Source: Halostreptopolyspora alba (GTDB lineage Bacteria > Actinomycetota > Actinomycetes > Streptosporangiales > Streptosporangiaceae). Taken from it: a stretch of 64,000 nt of DNA. Location: NCBI GenBank assembly GCA_003725585.1, contig RJMB01000007.1, forward strand, positions 119,784-183,783, in the 5' to 3' direction. The notes below the pieces were generated by a model. It saw only the letters and a list, made by a program, of their open reading frames with translations. It did not search any database and was not told the DNA's origin. The position numbers and the translations under genes are program-made. Positions 17,063 through 25,940 of this stretch are shown here, in pieces (within the stretch, counting starts at the first letter, position 1; the number at the start of each line of letters is the position of its first letter).

Positions 17063-18620
17063 CACGAGGGCGCGGGCACTGCCGGCGCCCCCACCGGTCG
17101 GGCCGCGTCCTCGGCGCACCCCCCGCGTGGCCGTGGTCGGTGGCGGAATCGCCGGGCTGGCCGCCGCGTGCTGTCTGGCCGAGCGCGCGGTCGACGTGGT
17201 GCTCCTCGAGCGCGAGCGGGGCCTGGGCGGGCGCCTGCGGGGGTGGGAAACCACCCTCGCGGACGGAAGCGTGGTCACGATGAGCCGGGGCTTCCACGCG
17301 TTCTTCCGCCAGTACTACAACCTGCGCGGTCTCCTGCGGCGGGGCGACCCCGGGCTGAGCGCACTGGTGCCGTTGGCCGACTACCCACTGGTGCACCGCG
17401 ACGGGTACGCCGACCGGTTCTCGGGGCTACCCGCGACCCCACCGTGGAACGCGCTGGCCCTGGCCGCGGTCAGCCCGAGCTTCCCGGTTCGGGAGCTCGC
17501 CGGGGTCAACGTGCCGGCGGCCCTGCAGCTGTTGGACGTGGACGCGCCGGGGGTGTACGAGCGCCTGGACCACCGCAGCGCACGGGAACTCCTGGAGGTC
17601 ACGCGCTTCCCCGGAAGCGCGCGCCATCTCGCTTTCGAGGTGTTCAGCCGCAGCTTCTTCGCGGCCCCCGAACGCCTTTCGGCGGCGGAGATGGCGCTGA
17701 TGTTCCACACCTACTTCCTCGGTTCGTCCGAAGGGCTGCGCTTCGACGTGCCCCGTTCCCCCTTCCCCCAGGCGCTGTGGACCCCCCTGGCGGGCTACCT
17801 GGAGGGGATCGGGGCGGTTCTGCGCACCGGGACGAGCGTGCGCGCCGTCGAACCGGACCGAACCCGCGGGTACGCCGTGTCCTGGGAACGCGACGACGGC
17901 ACGTCGGGCGGCGAGGGATTCGACGGCGTGGTCCTGGCCACCGACCCCGCGAGCCTGCCCGGACTCGTGGCGCGCTCGCCCGGCCTGGGTGACGCGCGCT
18001 GGCGCGCGGAGGTGGCGGCCCTGCGGCCGGCCCCGCCGTTCCTGGTCTCGCGCTACTGGTTGGACCGCCCGGTTCGCGAGCACCGCCAGGGCTTCCTGGG
18101 GACCGGGGGCTATCCGACATTGGACAACATCAGCGTCCTGGACCGGTACGAGGACGAGTCGGCACGATGGGCCGCACGTACCGGCGGTTCGGTGATCGAG
18201 CTGCACGCCTACGCCCTACCCGAGGGATGCGACCGGGCGGCCGAGCGTGCCTCCCTGTGGCGGCAGGCCACGTCGGTCTACCCCGAGCTGGGCGCCGCGC
18301 GTGTCGTGGACGCTCGGCACGAGTGGCGGGCCGACTGCCCACTGTTCCCCCCGGGGAGCCATGGGAGCCGGTGCCGGGTGCGCACACCGGATCCGCGGGT
18401 GGTCGTGGCCGGCGACCACCTGCGTGTGGACCTGCCGGTGGCACTCATGGAGCGGGCCGCCACCAGCGGGATCATGGCGGCCAACGCGCTACTGTCCCGG
18501 TGGGGACGCCACGGTCACACGGTCCGGAGCGTGCCCCTCCGGGGACGCCACGCGCCGCTGCGGTACCTGGCGCGGCGCGCGCGTCAACCGCTCCGGCCAC
18601 AGGTGGAACGCAACAGATAG
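17055..18620 (+). CDS. crtU: beta-carotene desaturase/methyltransferase (isorenieratene-forming)
   Basis: A 521-residue FAD-dependent desaturase-like protein. The dinucleotide-binding VVGGGIAGLAAA and GLGGRL are followed by the CrtU-specific segment MSRGFHAFFRQYYNLRGLL. The C-terminus has the FAD-contact sequence VVVAGDHLRVDLPVALMERA. The family converts beta-ionone rings into aromatic rings with methyl migration, turning beta-carotene into isorenieratene. GTG 17055 (GAGGA upstream) overlaps crtT by 8 bases. The 3' end overlaps the convergent Rieske gene by 37 bases, so mutual antisense transcription is possible. Confidence 0.9.
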   Translation: MGDTRARALPAPPPVGPRPRRTPRVAVVGGGIAGLAAACCLAERAVDVVLLERERGLGGRLRGWETTLADGSVVTMSRGFHAFFRQYYNLRGLLRRGDPGLSALVPLADYPLVHRDGYADRFSGLPATPPWNALALAAVSPSFPVRELAGVNVPAALQLLDVDAPGVYERLDHRSARELLEVTRFPGSARHLAFEVFSRSFFAAPERLSAAEMALMFHTYFLGSSEGLRFDVPRSPFPQALWTPLAGYLEGIGAVLRTGTSVRAVEPDRTRGYAVSWERDDGTSGGEGFDGVVLATDPASLPGLVARSPGLGDARWRAEVAALRPAPPFLVSRYWLDRPVREHRQGFLGTGGYPTLDNISVLDRYEDESARWAARTGGSVIELHAYALPEGCDRAAERASLWRQATSVYPELGAARVVDARHEWRADCPLFPPGSHGSRCRVRTPDPRVVVAGDHLRVDLPVALMERAATSGIMAANALLSRWGRHGHTVRSVPLRGRHAPLRYLARRARQPLRPQVERNR

Positions 18621-19579
18621 CGACGCTCGGCGTAGGCGAGATCGTCGCGCCACAGCCGGCGAGCCGCCACGCGCATGACCGGCCGCACCGCTCCGGCGAC
18701 CCGACGGGCCAGGGCGAAACCGACACGTTCGGACGTGGCGACGGTGGCCTCAACGACCGCGGTGCGGGGCACCCCGAGCGCGTCCACCCCCAGCGGCGTG
18801 GCGTGGGTCTCCACCACGCTCCCCACCCCCTCCCCCTCGAGGATGCGCATCACGACCGTGCGCGGTTCGGGGCAGGTGAACTCGGCCCTGACCGGTACCC
18901 CCCAACGCCCCGCGACCCTGAAACCCACCTCGACCACCATACGGTCGGATGCCGGATCGACCTCGGTCACGCGCAGGCCCACGAAGCTGTGGGGGTGGAA
19001 CCAGGACCCGTGCCAGGGGTCGAGCCGGTTGGCCACGACGTCCTGCGGCTCGCACCGGCCCGCCATGCTCGCCACGGCGGAGATGCTGCGGGTCCGCGCG
19101 GGTCGCCGCGCCAGGACCGGCGCGTCGAGGGGGGTCTCCCCACCGACACGGTCGAGCCGCACCCAGACCAGGACCCCGTCGTCGTGCGCCGGGTAGGGGC
19201 TCCATCCCGGAAAGCCCCCGGAGCCCAGTGACAGCCCGTGCCAGGCGCACACCAGACGGCCGTCGGCGACCGCGCCCCGACACAGCGGCGCCCCCAGGTG
19301 GGGACAGGCCCCGGGGCCCGCGTGCGGGATCCCGTCCGGGGTCCGCCAGGCCACGACCTCCGCCCCGCCGACGACCCGACCGAAGGGCCGATCCCCCCGA
19401 ATCTCCTCGCTCGCGGCGAGGACGAACCAGTTCCCGGAAGGGCGGGCCGCCGCGCGTCTCAGCGCGGCGTCGATCAGCGCGGGCGAGGCTTGGTGCCAGG
19501 TGGGCCGTTGACGTGACCAGCCGCCGCCGGGCATCCGGCGCAGGGGCAGGCGACGTGGTGCCGGGTCGGGCAGGGTCAT
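18584..19579 (-). CDS. Rieske [2Fe-2S] protein of the carotenoid cluster
   Basis: A 331-residue protein with a Rieske domain at about residues 45-150. The cluster ligands are CPHLG and, 15 residues on, CAWHG. The C-terminal part (about 165-320) has the sequence RLDPWHGSWFHPHSF and lacks the standard mononuclear iron triad, so it is not a classical ring hydroxylase. Such DUF5914-type Rieske proteins are known beside carotenoid genes in actinobacteria, to my knowledge without proven function. ATG 19579 has AGGAG 7 bases upstream. It follows crtB by 56 bases on the same strand and is probably the last gene of the crtEIB operon. Confidence 0.85.
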   Translation of the reverse strand: MTLPDPAPRRLPLRRMPGGGWSRQRPTWHQASPALIDAALRRAAARPSGNWFVLAASEEIRGDRPFGRVVGGAEVVAWRTPDGIPHAGPGACPHLGAPLCRGAVADGRLVCAWHGLSLGSGGFPGWSPYPAHDDGVLVWVRLDRVGGETPLDAPVLARRPARTRSISAVASMAGRCEPQDVVANRLDPWHGSWFHPHSFVGLRVTEVDPASDRMVVEVGFRVAGRWGVPVRAEFTCPEPRTVVMRILEGEGVGSVVETHATPLGVDALGVPRTAVVEATVATSERVGFALARRVAGAVRPVMRVAARRLWRDDLAYAERRYLLRSTCGRSG

Positions 19580-19635
19580 CGGGGACTCCTCGGGTGGTCG
19601 TGTGGCGGGCACGGTCGGAAACGCGGGGGCCTGGC

Positions 19636-20592
19636 TCATCGCCGGACGACTCGGGGGCCGGAGCGCGCCCACAGGGCGCGTGCCAGGGCCGGTGCGGCGG
19701 CGGCCATCTTCCGGGTGTCCGAGACGCGGTGGCGGCCGTTCCACACATCGTGGCCGGCGTCTGCGATCTCATCCAGAATCGCCCGGTACAACCGGAAAGC
19801 GGTGGCGACACACGGTCGCGCGACCGGTTCGAGCATCGCGATACCCGGTTCCGCCCGACGGTAGAGCCCGTGGTTGATCTCCACCATCTCGGCCACCGCC
19901 GCCCGCACCCGCGGGTCATTCGTGCGGTTGTGAGCGCAGTGCTCCAGCAGCGGGCGGTCCACCCCGTGGGCGGCCAGAACGTCCGCGGGCAGATAGAGCC
20001 GGCCGCGTCGCAGGTCCTCGGCCACGTCCCTGAGGAAGTTCGTGAGTTGGAACGCCTCCCCGAGAGCGGCGGCGTGCGGGGCGGCCCGCTCCCGGGGAAC
20101 CACCGTTCCCAACAGGGGAAGAACCTGAAGGCCGATCACCGCCGCGGAGCCGTACATGTACCGGCGCAGCTGTGCCAGGTCGCGGTAGGAGGTCACCGTC
20201 AGGTCCATTCGCATCGAGGCCATGAAGGCCCTGAAGTGGGCCGCGGGCAGCTCGTAGCGGTGGGCGGTGTGGGCGAGCGCCCGCAGCACCGGCTCGTGGG
20301 GTTCGTTCCCCTCCAGGGCTCGCCCCAGGTCGTGACCGATGGTGTCCAGCCGCGCGCGTTGGTCGGCGAGGGTGGTTCCCGGTTCGGGGTCGTCGACGAT
20401 GTCGTCCACCCATCGCGCGAAACCGTAGAGCGCGTGGATGCCCGGGCGCCGCGCCGGAGGCAGGACACGGGTGGCCGTGTAGTAGGTGCGCCCGTGGTGG
20501 CCGTGCAGATCCCGGCACAGCAGGTAGTCCCGCCTCAACCGGGCCGGTGCGATTCCCGCCGCGTCGAGCTCGGCCGTGGCGGCGCTCCTCAT
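19636..20592 (-). CDS. crtB: phytoene synthase
   Basis: A 318-residue squalene/phytoene synthase family enzyme. It has the first Asp-rich motif DDIVDD (in GFARWVDDIVDD) and the second, RDVAEDLRRGRLYLP, which together bind Mg-diphosphates. It condenses two geranylgeranyl diphosphates to 15-cis-phytoene. The ATG at 20592 overlaps the crtI stop by four bases (ATGA). The frame upstream is open for several hundred codons, but that region is crtI in another frame. Length is normal for bacterial CrtB. Confidence 0.94.
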   Translation of the reverse strand: MRSAATAELDAAGIAPARLRRDYLLCRDLHGHHGRTYYTATRVLPPARRPGIHALYGFARWVDDIVDDPEPGTTLADQRARLDTIGHDLGRALEGNEPHEPVLRALAHTAHRYELPAAHFRAFMASMRMDLTVTSYRDLAQLRRYMYGSAAVIGLQVLPLLGTVVPRERAAPHAAALGEAFQLTNFLRDVAEDLRRGRLYLPADVLAAHGVDRPLLEHCAHNRTNDPRVRAAVAEMVEINHGLYRRAEPGIAMLEPVARPCVATAFRLYRAILDEIADAGHDVWNGRHRVSDTRKMAAAAPALARALWARSGPRVVRR

Positions 20593-22094
20593 CGTCTCTC
20601 CCGCGTCGATCGCCGCATGACGCGGTGGGCCGCCAGCTTCCCGGAGACGAGTACGGTGGGCAGGCCCACCCCCGGTGTGGTCCCGCAGCCGGCGAGTACG
20701 GCGTTGGAGGTCCCCGCGACGGTGTTGCGGGGGCGAAACGGGCCGGTCTGGGCGAACGTGTGCGCGAGTGAGAACGGTGTGCCGTGGGCCAACCCCCGGC
20801 GCGCCCAGTCGGCCGGGGTGACCAGGCGTTCGCGCCGCACGGACGCCTCCAGGCCCTCCAGACCACGCTTCTCCAGGGTGGCCACCAGCTGGTCCCGGTA
20901 GCGGGGGCCCTCGGTGTCCCAGTCGATGGGGCCGTCCCGCAGGTTGGGCGCCGGAGCCAGCACGTACAGCAGGTGGCGGCCCTCGGGGGCCAGCGACGGG
21001 TCGGTGACCGTGGGCTGGGTGACCAGCAGGGACGGATCGCTCATCGTGTCGCCACGGTCGATGATCTCGGTGAAGGTGCGCCCCCACCGGTGACCGAACA
21101 GGATCGTGTGGTGCGACAGCTGCTCCCAGGTGCGGTCGGTCCCCAGGTGCAGCACCACGGCCGAGGGGGAGAAGCGGTGCGGCACCGGGCGCCGGGGCCA
21201 ATGCCCCAGAAGCCGGTACGCCTCGGGCAGGTCGTTGGTCAGTACGAGATGGTCGCACGGCAGGCGTTCCCCCTGGTCGGTGTGCACCAGCGTGACCCTC
21301 TCCCCGCGGCGCTCCAGTCGTTGTACCGCCGTCCCGTAGAGCACGCGCGCCCCCGCCTCGGAGGCGGCCGAGGCCATCGCCACCCCGATGGCGCGCATCC
21401 CGCCCTTGGGGAAGTACACCCCCGCCACGGTGTCCATGTAGGCGATCACGGCGTAGGCGGCCAGGGCGCGCTGTGGCGGCACACCCGCGTAGAGCGACTG
21501 GAAGGAGAAGATCCGCCGGAGCCGCTCGTCTTCCAGGTGCCGTCCGACGGCCGGGGCGAGACGGCCGAAACCACCCAGGGCGGCCAAGCGCACCAGGTCG
21601 GCACCGAGCAGGTCGAGCACCGAGTCGAACTGCGCGTCGATGAACGAACGCATCTCCACGCGGTACAGGCGCGCCAACCACTCCCGTAGACGTAGGTAGC
21701 CGACCGCTTCACGGAGGCCCGAGACGCGGGACACCTCGGCCGTCATCCGGCGTCGGTCGGTGTGCACGTTGACCACGGAACCGTCGGTGAAACACGCCCG
21801 GTAGGCCGGATCCAGAGGCACCAGCTCCAGACGGTCGCGCACCGAGGAGCCCACCGCCGCGAGCGCCTCGTCCAGGAGTTCGGGCATGGTCAACACGGTC
21901 GGGCCCGTGTCGGCCCGGAAGCCGTCCATGTCCAGCGGCCCCGCCCTGCCACCGGGATGGTCGTCGCGTTCGACGACGACGACCTCGTATCCCGCGCCCA
22001 CCAGGTGGAGGGCGCAGGCCAGGCCGGACAGTCCGGCCCCCACCACGACCACGCGGTCACCGCGCCTGTCGCTGAGCCCCGGCCCGCCGTTCAT
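20589..22094 (-). CDS. crtI: phytoene desaturase
   Basis: A 501-residue FAD-dependent desaturase. It has the N-terminal nucleotide fold VVVVGAGLSGLACALHL, GGRAG, and a C-terminal block AGCGTTPGVGLPTVLVSGKLAA that completes the FAD site. The LTNDLP and YVLAPAPN segments are typical of CrtI. It introduces four double bonds into phytoene to give lycopene. ATG 22094 overlaps the crtE stop (ATGA) and the end overlaps crtB, so crtE-crtI-crtB are translationally coupled. Confidence 0.94.
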   Translation of the reverse strand: MNGGPGLSDRRGDRVVVVGAGLSGLACALHLVGAGYEVVVVERDDHPGGRAGPLDMDGFRADTGPTVLTMPELLDEALAAVGSSVRDRLELVPLDPAYRACFTDGSVVNVHTDRRRMTAEVSRVSGLREAVGYLRLREWLARLYRVEMRSFIDAQFDSVLDLLGADLVRLAALGGFGRLAPAVGRHLEDERLRRIFSFQSLYAGVPPQRALAAYAVIAYMDTVAGVYFPKGGMRAIGVAMASAASEAGARVLYGTAVQRLERRGERVTLVHTDQGERLPCDHLVLTNDLPEAYRLLGHWPRRPVPHRFSPSAVVLHLGTDRTWEQLSHHTILFGHRWGRTFTEIIDRGDTMSDPSLLVTQPTVTDPSLAPEGRHLLYVLAPAPNLRDGPIDWDTEGPRYRDQLVATLEKRGLEGLEASVRRERLVTPADWARRGLAHGTPFSLAHTFAQTGPFRPRNTVAGTSNAVLAGCGTTPGVGLPTVLVSGKLAAHRVMRRSTRERR

Positions 22095-23230
22095 CCGGCC
22101 CACGCCTTCCCCGCCGTCCTGGCGAACTCCTCGAGTCCCCGCCCGACCTCGTCGGGCAGATCGAGTTGTTCCAGCCGCCGCACCCCGAGTTCGGCGAGCG
22201 CGGCGCAACGCAGGCCGACCTGTTCCCGAGCGCCCACACGTTCCAGGGCTTGGGCGGCCTGCTCCACCGCTGGTCCCTGATGGCCGACGGCGCGCAGGAT
22301 CCGCAGCGCCTCGCGGTCGCCCGCTCGCTCCGCCAGCTCCAGTCCGACCGCCAGGAGCACGGTGTTCTTGCCCTGGCGCAGGTCCTCGCCGTTCGGCCGG
22401 CCGGTGTGGTCGGGGTCACCGAAGACGTCGAGGAGGTCATCACGGAGTTGGAAGGCCACTCCCACGTCGGCGCCGTAGCCACGGAGGGCCGTCACGGTCG
22501 GTTCCGGTGCCCCGGCCATGGCCGCGCCCAGGTGCAGCGGGCGTTCGACGGTGTAGGAGGCGGTCTTGAGCCGGTCGGCTCGTAGCGCCGCCCGCTCGGA
22601 TCGCTCACGGCACGCCTGGGATCTCAAATCGAGGAACTGCCCGACCATGACCTCGGTGCGCAGGTCCCGCCACACCCGGCTGGCCTCCTCGCTTCCGGGA
22701 AGCTCGCCGAACGCCTCATAGAGGAGGTCGTCGGCCCATGACAGAGCCAGATCCCCGGCGAGGATCGCCATGGACTCCCCGTAACGCGTGGGCTCCCCGG
22801 CGTAGCCGCGCTCGCGGTGGGCGTCGGTGTGGGCCTGGTGGGAGGAGGGCGCGCCACGCCTGCGGGAGGCTCCGTCCATGATGTCGTCGTGTGTCAACGC
22901 GAAGGACTGGAGCAGTTCGACGGCCGCGCAGGCGCGGAGCGCGGCCTCGGCCCGTGCGCCGGCGACGGTTCCACCGGCGGCCAGCCACCCCCACCAGGCC
23001 AGGACCGAGCGCATGCGGCGCCCCCCGCCGAGAGTGAAGTCGACGAGGGGCGCCGCCAGGTCCCGCGCGCACTCCTCGTCCAGTTCCTCCACCACCCTCA
23101 GACGCCCTTCCAAGTATCGGCGCAGGAGAGCCTCGACCGCCGATCGCACCTCCTCACGGCGCACCGGCAGGGGTGGCCGCTCCCTCTCCCGCGCGGACCG
23201 CACGGCGGAGGATCCCTCCATGCTCGTCAC
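22091..23230 (-). CDS. crtE: geranylgeranyl diphosphate synthase (polyprenyl synthetase family)
   Basis: A 379-residue trans-prenyltransferase. The FARM is THDDIMDGA (DDxxD) and the SARM is LRDDLLDVFGD, both intact. GGGRRMR is the IPP-binding Arg region. It makes the C20 precursor for phytoene. A GTG start at 23230 with AAAGGA 5 bases upstream is preferred; ATG 23221 is an in-frame alternative. It heads the crtE-I-B-Rieske operon; the 249-base leader holds a GC-rich hairpin at 23344-23360. Confidence 0.92.
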   Translation of the reverse strand: MTSMEGSSAVRSARERERPPLPVRREEVRSAVEALLRRYLEGRLRVVEELDEECARDLAAPLVDFTLGGGRRMRSVLAWWGWLAAGGTVAGARAEAALRACAAVELLQSFALTHDDIMDGASRRRGAPSSHQAHTDAHRERGYAGEPTRYGESMAILAGDLALSWADDLLYEAFGELPGSEEASRVWRDLRTEVMVGQFLDLRSQACRERSERAALRADRLKTASYTVERPLHLGAAMAGAPEPTVTALRGYGADVGVAFQLRDDLLDVFGDPDHTGRPNGEDLRQGKNTVLLAVGLELAERAGDREALRILRAVGHQGPAVEQAAQALERVGAREQVGLRCAALAELGVRRLEQLDLPDEVGRGLEEFARTAGKAWAG

Positions 23231-23343
23231 GACAGTCCTTTTGATTCGCCGTTCGTATTCCTGGAAATCGAGCTGTCACGTGTGTCGTGCCGGGAGCGCC
23301 GGTGTGTGAACGGGCTTCCCGGCCTCAGTGGGAGGTGCGTGTA

Positions 23344-23360
23344 CCCCGCCCCTGGCGGGG
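23344..23360. terminator. GC-rich hairpin between the DUF2867 gene and crtE
   Basis: CCCCGCC, a three-base loop and GGCGGGG form a perfect 7-bp stem. It lies downstream of the minus-strand DUF2867 gene and upstream of crtE. It could end the first transcript, or form part of the crtE 5' leader. No T-run follows on either strand, so it is a weak call as an intrinsic terminator. Confidence 0.4.
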
Positions 23361-23479
23361 GGTCTCCGTTTGACCAGCACCCCAAGGGTCTCGTCTACTT
23401 TCCGTAGTATTTTTGACCTCGGAGAGTGACTGGAAACGTTCGAGTGGGAACTCGCTCGCGGTGGCCACGTCCCGACTCC

Positions 23480-25012
23480 TCAGGTCCGTGACCACGCCTT
23501 GCGCCCCTGACGTTCCACCCGCTCGGCCTGGGTGGCGATCCCGCGCGCCATCGCCCCGAAGACGATCCCGTGGAAGGGGGACACCGCCACCCAGTACAGG
23601 TGCCCCAGCAGACCCCGGGGTCTGAACACCGCCCGCTGCCGGAACACGGTGCGGCCCGTGTCCCCCTCGTCGGTCCGGGTGGTCGCGACGGTGAGCTCCA
23701 GCCAGGCCCGGCCCGGTACCCGCATCTCCGCCCGCAGCCGAAGGAACTCTCCCGGAACGACCTCTTCCACCCGCCAGAAGTCCACCGGGTCTCCCACCCT
23801 GAGGTGCCAGGAATCCCGGCGTCCCCTACGCGCGCCCACCCCACCGATGGCGAGATCGATCCAACCGCGCGCGGCCCAGGCCAGCGGCCAGGAGTACCAG
23901 CCGTGCTGCCCACCGATCGCCTCCACCACCCGCCACAGGGTCCCCGGGCGCGCGGAGACCCGCCGTGAGCGCTCGTCGACGTAGGCGCTTCCGCCCGACC
24001 ACTCCGGGTCGGTGGGCAGCGGGTCCGACGGAAGGACGGGCCAGGAGGCCGAGGACCAGCGAGTGTCGACCTGTGCCCGTTCGGTCCGGCGCAGTGCCAG
24101 TTCCACCGCCCTGTCGAAACCGATCCGCCCGCCCGGACTCAGCTCGTCGCTTCCCCGCCCGGAGGAGACACCCACCACCGCGTCGTGGCGCAGGGACTCC
24201 ACCAGAGGGCGGGCCACAGCCGGTGGTACGGGCGTGACAAGACCGACCCAGATACTGGACAACCCCGGGGACAGCACCGGGACCGGCAGGATCAGGCGCG
24301 GCCGCAACCCCGCCAGCCGCGCGTACCGACGCACCATGTCGGCGTAGGTGAGCACGTCCGGCCCACCCACGTCGTAGGTCCGGTTACTGCCCTCGGGAAG
24401 ACCGTCGGCGCTGACGAGGAGACGGAGGACGTCACGGATCGCGATGGGCTGCACCCGGCTGCGCACCCACCGGGGTGTGGTCATGACCGGAAGCCGCTCG
24501 GTGAGGTGGCCCAGGATCTCGAAAGAGGCCGAACCCGACCCGATGATCACCGCGGCCCGTAGCACCACCGCGGGCACCGGCCCCTCCAGCAGGATCCGCG
24601 CCACCTCGACCCGTGAGGCCATGTGCGGTGAGAGCCGAACCCCCTCAGGGGCGAGTCCGCCCAGATAGACGATTCGTGTGGTTCCCGCGCGCTCGGCGGC
24701 GTGGACGAAGGCGCGCGCGCCGTCGAGGTCGGCCCGTCGGAAATCGGTCCCGCCGGCCATCGAGTGCACGAGGTAGTAGGCGACGTCGACCCCGGAGAGA
24801 GCCTCGGCCAGCCCCCGGCCCGAGACGACGTCCCCCTGTGCCACCTCGACGCGGTCGCGCCAGGGGTGGTCCCGCAGCTTCCCGGGCGAGCGGGCCAGGC
24901 AGCGAACCCGGTATCCAGCCTCCAGCAACTGCGGGACGAGACGCCCACCGACATAGCCGGTGGCTCCGGTGACCAGGGCAAGGCGCCCCTCACCCCCTGT
25001 CTTTTCGCTCAT
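23480..25012 (-). CDS. SDR-family NAD(P)-binding protein with C-terminal DUF2867 domain
   Basis: A 510-residue two-domain protein. Residues 10 to about 310 are an extended/atypical SDR (VTGATGYVGGRL; YYLVHSM; VYLGGL; the active-site YxxxK is not obvious, as in NmrA-like members). Residues about 350-500 are DUF2867, a START-like fold with a WYSWPLAWAARGWID entry and FHGIVFGAMARGI near the end. Such fusions frequently neighbour carotenoid genes in actinobacteria, with no proven reaction that I know of. ATG 25012 is supported by GGAGGGAG upstream; although the frame stays open to 25546, the intervening 120 bases are not coding-like. It precedes crtE on the same strand. Confidence 0.85.
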   Translation of the reverse strand: MSEKTGGEGRLALVTGATGYVGGRLVPQLLEAGYRVRCLARSPGKLRDHPWRDRVEVAQGDVVSGRGLAEALSGVDVAYYLVHSMAGGTDFRRADLDGARAFVHAAERAGTTRIVYLGGLAPEGVRLSPHMASRVEVARILLEGPVPAVVLRAAVIIGSGSASFEILGHLTERLPVMTTPRWVRSRVQPIAIRDVLRLLVSADGLPEGSNRTYDVGGPDVLTYADMVRRYARLAGLRPRLILPVPVLSPGLSSIWVGLVTPVPPAVARPLVESLRHDAVVGVSSGRGSDELSPGGRIGFDRAVELALRRTERAQVDTRWSSASWPVLPSDPLPTDPEWSGGSAYVDERSRRVSARPGTLWRVVEAIGGQHGWYSWPLAWAARGWIDLAIGGVGARRGRRDSWHLRVGDPVDFWRVEEVVPGEFLRLRAEMRVPGRAWLELTVATTRTDEGDTGRTVFRQRAVFRPRGLLGHLYWVAVSPFHGIVFGAMARGIATQAERVERQGRKAWSRT

Positions 25013-25940
25013 GTCGTGGTGCTCCCTCCGTTGCGGAGCCCTGCCGACCTCGGGGGCCGGACCCCGAGACGCTCCCCTCACCCGGTGCCGCGCCTCCCGG
25101 TGCCGGCGGAAGGGATTGTTCGTGGGCGGGCCACCACCGACCCGTCCGTGCATACCGAGGTACGCGACCACCCGGCCCACCACGGAACCGAAGACCACGT
25201 TGGGCGTGGAGAAGGCCGGGATGTTGTGGTCGGTGTGTCTCACGGCGAGGTTCGCGAATCCGCTGCCCACGAAGGACGTGCCGATAACCGGGCAGACGTT
25301 GGAGACGAACGTCCCGCCGAGCGTGGCCGCGCCGCCGAGCGGTGCCCCGACCGCGAGCGGCGGGAGACCCAGCGCCCCGTCGGGCCACGGGATGCGGTCC
25401 TGTGGTGCCAGGCCCACGAGGAACAAGCGCCCTCGTGCCCGCGCGCCACCACGCGGGCGGCCGTCCCGCCCAGAGCCACCGCTGTCCACACGGCTGGCCC
25501 CGGCCGATGGGGGACGGGCCGCGCCCTGGAAGGAAGCGGGTGGCACCTCCCGTCCCTTGCCGAGGCCGTGCGGGTCCTGGTGGGCTGATCCCCCGTTGTG
25601 CCGGCCCCCGGGGAGCTACACGGTTCACCCTCGCCGTGTCGCCGGCACCGGAGGCGCGGGGCAGACCCGAGCACACAGACCCAGCGCCAGCCTCGCGCCC
25701 AACCGCGCGCTGGTCTCGTCCAAACGAGGGCACCCCCTCTGGGCAAGCACCGCGGGCCACTCCCGCGGGCCGCGTAAGGGCGCGTTCCCAACTGGACAAC
25801 GTCACCGGGCCGACGCCTGCCCCCGACCGTATGACGCTCCTCCCCGGAGAAGCTCCTTCACGCGATACGAGGGGGCGTGGGGAGGCCGGGCCGCTGGACC
25901 CCGATTCCAACCCCACCCCGGTAGGGTCCACGCGGCCGGG
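25013..25940. other. 928-base gap with possible frameshifted gene remnant
   Basis: No intact gene. On the minus strand between about 25400 and 25140 one frame uses nearly only G/C-ending codons and encodes hydrophobic pieces such as AVGAPLGGAATLGGTFV and FGSVVGRVVAYLGMHGR. The coding signal seems to continue upstream (about 25490-25420) in a different frame, as AVALGGTAARVVARGHEG. This looks like a small membrane protein broken by a frameshift. I do not recognise the family. The rest, 25560-25930, shows no gene. Confidence 0.3.
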
